A stretch of DNA of 64,000 nt from Schistosoma haematobium (Eukaryota > Platyhelminthes > Trematoda > Strigeidida > Schistosomatidae). Shown piece by piece: positions 59,001 to 64,000 of this stretch. The notes under the pieces are model-generated. The model searched no databases, was not told where the DNA came from, and saw nothing but the letters and a program-made list of their open reading frames with translations. A program made the position numbers and the translations under genes. The first letter of the stretch is position 1; each line of letters opens with the position of its first letter. The stretch lies in assembly GCF_000699445.3 (NCBI RefSeq), contig NC_067197.1, forward strand, positions 24,783,809 to 24,847,808, read 5' to 3'.

Positions 59001-59924
59001 CGCTTTCTTTTTCAAATAATTGAATAAATTTCTGTCATCTAAAGAGATGAAGTTTCGAAACTCGCTGTATATGTTTTGATGCGTCACATCAGTAATGAAC
59101 TTTATACAAACCAACTGTAATTATACTACAAATACAACTATTTCTTTAAATCCTCAAGAATGTCTGGGTTACTATCTCTGCCCTTTGAGACACAAGAATC
59201 TTTAAAAAAGCGAGTTTTTCATCTTTTCAGTAAGAACAAAGAAATATTTGTCGAAAACCGTACAAGAACAATAGCATAGTTTTAGCTTACATCTGACCAT
59301 TCAAGTATAACCCGATGAAATTTCGGAGAAAGATTTTTCTTTGTAACAAATCAAGCAGTATATATAGTGGTTCGAAAAACCGAATTTAAATCAAATGAAG
59401 ATTTCTAACTCAGAACTAATTAGGTTTTCTGGGTATTCATCCACTAAGTACACAATTGCGTATTGTCAATTTAAAACAACTGCATTTATTCTACCATGAT
59501 TTGTAATATGTTTTCAAGACCGCATTAAAGTTGACCGATAACATTTTTATGACGATAATTGATAAAAAAGCAAGTTTCATGATGCTGAGATCTTGGGGTT
59601 AAATAATACACTCCTGACATCTCATATAACCTTATATGGGCAACTCACTAAAAGTTTTGGAAACTGAAACATAGAAGTAAAACACATACGCAACAGCCGA
59701 TATCGGAATCATGTAATGCAATGTCGATATTTAACGGTAAGTTCATCGAATATAAATAAAACCTGTTTGTCACTACTAACTTTAGTTGGTGTTATTAATA
59801 GATGGTAAAAATCTTTGGATGGGGCTGGGGCAATAGCCGCAAACTCTGCTATCTTTTCAGAGTCAAATATATTATAATACGCAATCAATGGATTTTTCAA
59901 CACACTAGTAATATCATGTCTCAT
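55930..59924 (-). CDS. FBXO36: F-box only protein 36 orthologue (five exons)
   Basis: On the - strand, exons 59763-59924, 56796-56904, 56318-56490, 56139-56273 and 55930-56085 join in phase into about 244 codons (human FBXO36 has 188). Residues 32-43 (PAPSKDFYHLLI), about 55-65 (FKLRWWKITSR), 97-104 (HKTLDYCL), the F-box at about 109-145 (LVRIPNKILVKIIFYLNLED) and about 181-192 (FGWKKLLFTSKL) follow the vertebrate protein in order. An F-box protein binds SKP1 and serves as substrate receptor in SCF ubiquitin ligases; the substrate of FBXO36 is not known to me. The last exon may be spliced on at GTAAAT near 55996 rather than read through to the stop at 55930. Confidence 0.88.
56139..56273 (-). 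CDS. FBXO36: FBXO36 exon 4
   Basis: Acceptor TTTTTTCAAAG, donor GTAAAA; 45 codons, phase 0. ICNSDSLWREIYVN and GWKKLLFTSKLHLQ. The intron before it is only 44 nt (56274-56317). Confidence 0.88.
56318..56490 (-). CDS. FBXO36: FBXO36 exon 3 (F-box)
   Basis: Acceptor TTTTTCCTAG, donor GTAATT; 173 nt. Carries the F-box: LDYLVRIPNKILVKIIFYLN and LGTTSRHFNE. Confidence 0.9.
56796..56904 (-). CDS. FBXO36: FBXO36 exon 2
   Basis: Acceptor TTTTTTTCAAG, donor GTAAGT; 36 codons plus one base. Contains LRWWKITSR and ATYEEFEQDDRM. Confidence 0.85.
56905..59762. other. FBXO36 intron 1, one possible repeat island
   Basis: The stretch 57540-58060 is GC-richer and holds an open frame on + (57709-58005) with hydrophobic, low-information text. 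I take it for a repeat or LTR fragment rather than a gene. The rest is AT-rich and featureless. Confidence 0.4.
59763..59924 (-). CDS. FBXO36: FBXO36 exon 1
   Basis: ATG at 59924; 54 codons to donor CAG|GTTTTA, phase 0. The start fits the N-terminal length of the family, with PAPSKDFYHLL about 31 residues in (vertebrates about 17). Without splicing, the frame stops at 59709. Confidence 0.82.
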
Positions 59925-62690
59925 TTTAAAAGCGTCTTATTATACAGTATATGACGACGCAGAATTTCGGTTCATTTTAACTAGTTTTGTGCTTCAATGT
60001 ATCAATACAACAATGTTCAACCAGAGCTTTGTTCCATACCTTTTGGATTAAATACTTTGGTGAAAATAAAGTTTCTAAAGTAGGAAAATCTTAAAATGAT
60101 GTTGTTTGACCATGGTTTTTGGATGTTTTCTGTTGATATTATAGATAATTGGTCATAGATAGGCATAAATTTAAGACCAGTTGACCGCCAGTGCATTAAA
60201 AGTCTTTACATAACCCAGCAGTGTAAAAATAACGAGATGCCAGCTATTCTGCTGCTTCTGATGGTGGAAGTTGAGGGTACTGTTACTAACTCCCTTCAAG
60301 CTGTTCAGTATTATACCTTAAATGTAAATGTAACGGAAAGAGAACGATGAAAATCCCTCCGCAGCCTTTTTGTTGGACAGTACTGTCATTTATTTGTTTC
60401 TTCTCCTTGTCGTGTATTTTAACCTTCTTTCAGATCTCGTTTAACCAAACCTTTTGTTCTTTAGTCTTTCTCGTTTCAGCATTTATTAAGTGATTTTGCT
60501 TAGAGACTTGTCTTTTGTAATCTAATTTTCTATTGCATGTTGCCCGACTGTTGACAGTAAGGTCGTGTTTGACTGGGCTCAAGGTCACGGCGTGGTCTAG
60601 TGTGTTGCTGCTAACCTTTTGACTGTCTGCTTGGGAGGATTGCTGGAATCCCTGAAGATAGATATTCGGTCCCATTTTGTAGGGTCTATTCTTAATTATT
60701 CGAACCCTTTTGTATTAACTGTTTATTTTACTGTTTGGCGCGCTACTTTGCGTTAGGGAAACTTCTGACTGTTTGAAGCATTTTGTATTTTTGATATAAT
60801 TTGTCCTATTTCCTAAATAAAAACCGTTTAAATTGAGCACAGAGTTTCTGTTTCGATGTAGTTTAATACGAGTATCTCAAAAACGCTTGGTACGCTATAC
60901 AGAAGAACGTAGTCTGGCCTATTCGAATACATTTTGGTTCGTCATTCCTGTGTTCAGACCGAATTCTGGTGGTCCGCTCGTTACAGTAAAGATGTATGGT
61001 TCTTGTTGATATATCTGCGACCTTGAGAAATTCGTCTAAAAAATTGCCTTCACCTTCAACAACCAGCTTTGCAGCTTATAAATAAGTCTGATTGAATCTC
61101 TCTGACAAAGAAATAGAACTTCTGTCCAGCTAGGGTGTGTCCAGTAAAATTGATGAGGACAGTAGCATTGTCGAAAATATTTAAAAACTATTTATATTGG
61201 GGACTTACTCACCACTGAAACTCGCCTTCTCAATAGTGAGGGAGTTACGACCTTAAAACGAAGCCAGTCCGAAGTTTAAAACAACGAGCCTACTGTTGGT
61301 AAACACACTGATATTTTGCTATGTTCGGCAGCGTTGGAGCCATGAAATACACGGTTAAAAATAAAATAACGGAAAAGGGGTTGGCTCACCAAATCCGTTT
61401 TCCGCGTCTCGTCTGTTCTTGTCGTCCTAGAAAACAAAGAAATCAAAATGTAGGTATGTTTGAAAACATTCTCGTATCTGCGTAACCCGGCTAAACATGA
61501 GGGAAAGTCAGGTATATTTGAGTGCATATATACCACGTGACAGTGAAGAAAAACCGGAAAGTTATATTTAGTTTTTTGTCAAAGAATATGCACGTACATA
61601 TGAGTTTGAGATGCACGTACATAAACGCACTGTAAAATGCATTTTTGCGTTAATTAGTTTTCATACAATGAAGTGGCTGTAGGACACGAAATGCGAGTTA
61701 AGACAATGATTTATAACATAAACTACATGCGGTAGTCGTTCAAGTGTTCTTGAAATCTTCCAGCTCTTCCAAATCGCGACATCTCGAACCTTCAATCGGA
61801 AACCGGAGGAACTTTATTGGAGTCGTTAACTATCATGGATCGTATCTTAGTCGTGAGAATTATGTCGCACGATCGTTTGATATGAAAGTCAACATAGATG
61901 ATGTTTCCTTCTAAACAAGCGGATTTCAGCCAATCAACTCTTATTTCATCTTTACCACCGTTCTTATTATTGATGTAGCACTCAGGTTCATATTAATGAA
62001 CTTGAATCCTCAAATAAATCCTGAAAATAAATAGTCCTACAAGTCTTCGATATTTGATTCAGACCTCACTACTTTTAATGGATACATCTAGCTGAATGTG
62101 CTCGGTTGCGCATCCACACCAGATGTCGATGGGGTACGCCATGTCAACCATCTCTGACAAGCGTTAGCCAGCTTAGAATAGATGCATCCCGATATATTGA
62201 TAACCTATCAAAGATATCTTGGAACCTCTTCATTTTTGAATTTATTTGACTGAGTTGGTACATTTCAACTATGAAAATCTTACGTGTCAAGGTTTTGTTA
62301 AACTCGAAATACATAAGCCATCATAAACTATAGCACTGTCAGTTATAAAACTCTCTTGCCGAAATCAACGCCCCTAGCGCATATATAGGTTCTTAATAAT
62401 GAATAAACCTCGAACAACTCGTTAAAGCTAAATGTATCCTGGATTTTGTAGCTGAGGAAGTTGTACGATTGTGGTCTACTTCGTTATTAGTACCGCTTCA
62501 TGAATAGACGTAATCCCAAAATTGTAGATTTGTCATGATGTAACTGCCCTAATATGTAAGATTTTACGCGGAAGTCACATTGTTATCTACACCAACTCAT
62601 CGCATCGTTACAATGATCAAAATATGTGTTGAAAACAATAGTCGGTTGCCACACGTCTAGGCTGTAAGCAGAAAGAAAGATTCCTGCTCA
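59925..62690. other. Upstream of FBXO36 and leader of the gypsy element
   Basis: From about 60350 the sequence is GC-richer. AATAAA (60819) followed by TTCTGGTGGTCC (60970) resembles an LTR end plus primer-binding site, which would put the gypsy 5' LTR near 60700-60975. 62462-62602 is an inverted match to 1035-1172. A gag reading frame before 62700 is too damaged to follow. Confidence 0.35.
62462..62602 (-). repeat. Dispersed repeat, inverted match to 1035-1172
   Basis: See the partner at 1035-1172. It sits about 130 bp upstream of the gypsy zinc knuckles. Confidence 0.6.
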
Positions 62691-62699
62691 AGAAAATTA

Positions 62700-64000
62700 T
62701 CGCACACAGACAATCAGCTCTCATCTCCATACTGGTCATGTGGAGGTTGGCACAATAAGAGGCTCTGCCCGTAAAAAGAACAGTGTTGCAGTAAATGTCA
62801 TCGATGGGGCCATAAAGAAATCAGCTGCAGAAAAAGGAACCATAAGCGATATTCTGCAAAACCCTACTTCAAGAAATACAGGTGTAGTGGATTAACAAAA
62901 AAATACTGGTATCACATAATCGGGCGCGAAATTACCTCCAAAGAAAGTATGTAACCTTAGATATTAATAAACACCGTACTCGCCTTCAGCTTGATACAGC
63001 TTCTGATATTACCCTAATCAGCCCAGAAACTTGTAGGAATATTGGAAGACCCACAGTTCTCCCGACAACACAACTGGCATACAGTGCATCTGTGGGGAAG
63101 TTAAATATTGTTGGGAAAGTACTCTGCACTGTTTCTAAAAGTACTGTAACAACAAACGCAACAGTATACCTTACAAAGAAGCCAGCACTCGACTTAATGG
63201 GGGTAGATCTTATAGAGACACTAAAACTAGCACACCATTCTATTAACAGCATCTGCAGATGAATCAGAACTGACAAATCCTTAGAGTGGAACCAGAAAAA
63301 TGCTGTGCTACAAAGACGCCACAATGTGTTTAAAGAAGAATTAGGAGAATGTACGAAGGCCAAAGCATTGTTAGCACTAAAACCTTCAGCTACCCTCGGC
63401 TTTCGGCCTAAAAGACCTGTACGTTATGCTGTTCTTCCAATAGTTTAATGAAAATTACAACAACTTCAAAACATGGGTGTCATAGAACCTGTAAATTTCT
63501 CGAACTGGGCTGCACCAATAATGGTGGTCAAGATGTCAAATGGAAGCGTCCGTCTATGTGCGGACCATTCTACCGGATTATATGAGTCTCTTCAGTATCC
63601 GTTACCCCTACCTGAAGATCTCATCGCTAAGCTGAATGGTGGCAGATATTTTGCGAAATTGGACTTATCAGACGCCTATCTACAAATCCCGGTATCTGAT
63701 GAAAGTAAAGATCTCCTGACGATTAACACACACAAAGGTCTGTCCCGGTATAACCGACTACCTTTTGGGGTGAATACAGCGCCCTCTATTTTACAGCAAA
63801 TTATGGATACCATGTTACAAAGTAATCCAGGGGTAGCAGCTTACTTAGACGACATCATAATTATGGCAGCAGACAAAATGGACCCGCAGAAGAAAGTGGA
63901 CCAGGTACTAGAACGCATAGCCGATAATGGTTTTCGCCTCCGAGCGGAAAAGTGTGACTTTTATATGCAGCAAGTACGGTATCTTAGGTTCATAATAGAT
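62700..64000 (+). mobile_element. Ty3/gypsy LTR retrotransposon, gag-pol part, cut by window end
   Basis: + strand: two CCHC zinc knuckles (62738-62826; SCGGWHNKRLC, then CSKCHRWGHKEISC), an aspartic protease active site (LDTASDI at about 62990), and reverse transcriptase (RYFAKLDLSDAYLQI, NRLPFGVNTAPSILQQ, AYLDDIIIM at 63839-63865). From 62971 to 64000 one frame holds with in-frame stops near 63259 and 63445-63450; another stop separates the knuckles (62772). A dead copy. The knuckles are of classical type, unlike the CHCC box of the CsRn1/Boudicca group. Confidence 0.88.
62971..64000 (+). pseudogene. Gypsy protease and reverse transcriptase, interrupted
   Basis: Protease with DTA triad and later LDLMGVDLIETL, an RT connection (GVIEPVNFSNWAAPIMVVK), RT blocks to YLDD and beyond (RLRAEKCDFYM). 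Three in-frame stops. LCADHST stands where most gypsy elements have a C-x-D-Y/F-R-x-L motif, so the RT is also mutated there. Confidence 0.85.

Noticed and set aside
60430..60675. 81-codon - strand reading frame
   Set aside because: No recognisable domain; lies in the probable LTR/leader region of the gypsy element.

Overview
The window is AT-rich eukaryotic DNA with long introns. It is packed with retroelements typical of schistosomatid flukes (Platyhelminthes, Trematoda): tRNA-derived SINEs of the S-mansoni-alpha kind carrying hammerhead ribozymes, RTE-type non-LTR retrotransposons with GTAA tails, Penelope-like elements with a GIY-YIG endonuclease, and a Ty3/gypsy element. I place it in or near Schistosoma; the species cannot be told from sequence alone.

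Two host genes can be assembled. On the + strand a gene of at least 15 exons runs from about 1553 to 47843. The spliced reading frame is consistent across every junction (about 1390 residues visible; the N-terminus lies upstream). It has a long Asn/Ser-rich polar N-terminal half, a beta-propeller-like middle and two C2H2-type zinc fingers at the very C-terminus. I do not recognise its family. On the - strand, 59924 down to about 55930, five exons encode an orthologue of F-box only protein 36 (FBXO36), whose F-box is plain; one of its introns is only 44 nt.

Most other sequence is intron filled with mobile elements. Intron 4744-12658 has a head-to-head SINE pair, an unclassified repeat (R1), a perfect (GATA)n array of about 360 bp and a nearly full-length but dead RTE element. 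Intron 12711-17035 has a Penelope-like element with inverted terminal repeats, each with a hammerhead, and a 348-bp SINE with a 13-bp target-site duplication and a hammerhead whose core looks intact. Introns from 17405 to 47804 hold at least a dozen further SINE copies of three families, many arranged as fold-back dimers.

Downstream of the first gene lie a 5'-truncated RTE insertion with a 15-bp target duplication (49597-50266), a second type of non-LTR element with a 12-bp target duplication (52288-53809), and a copy of the same family nested inside repeat R1 (54036-55500). The right end (about 62700-64000) is the zinc-knuckle, protease and reverse-transcriptase part of a decayed Ty3/gypsy element cut by the window edge.

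The most interesting theme is hammerhead ribozymes in three SINE families with different tRNA-like heads, and also in Penelope-like terminal repeats, often next to fold-back arrangements with the 3' modules facing outward.
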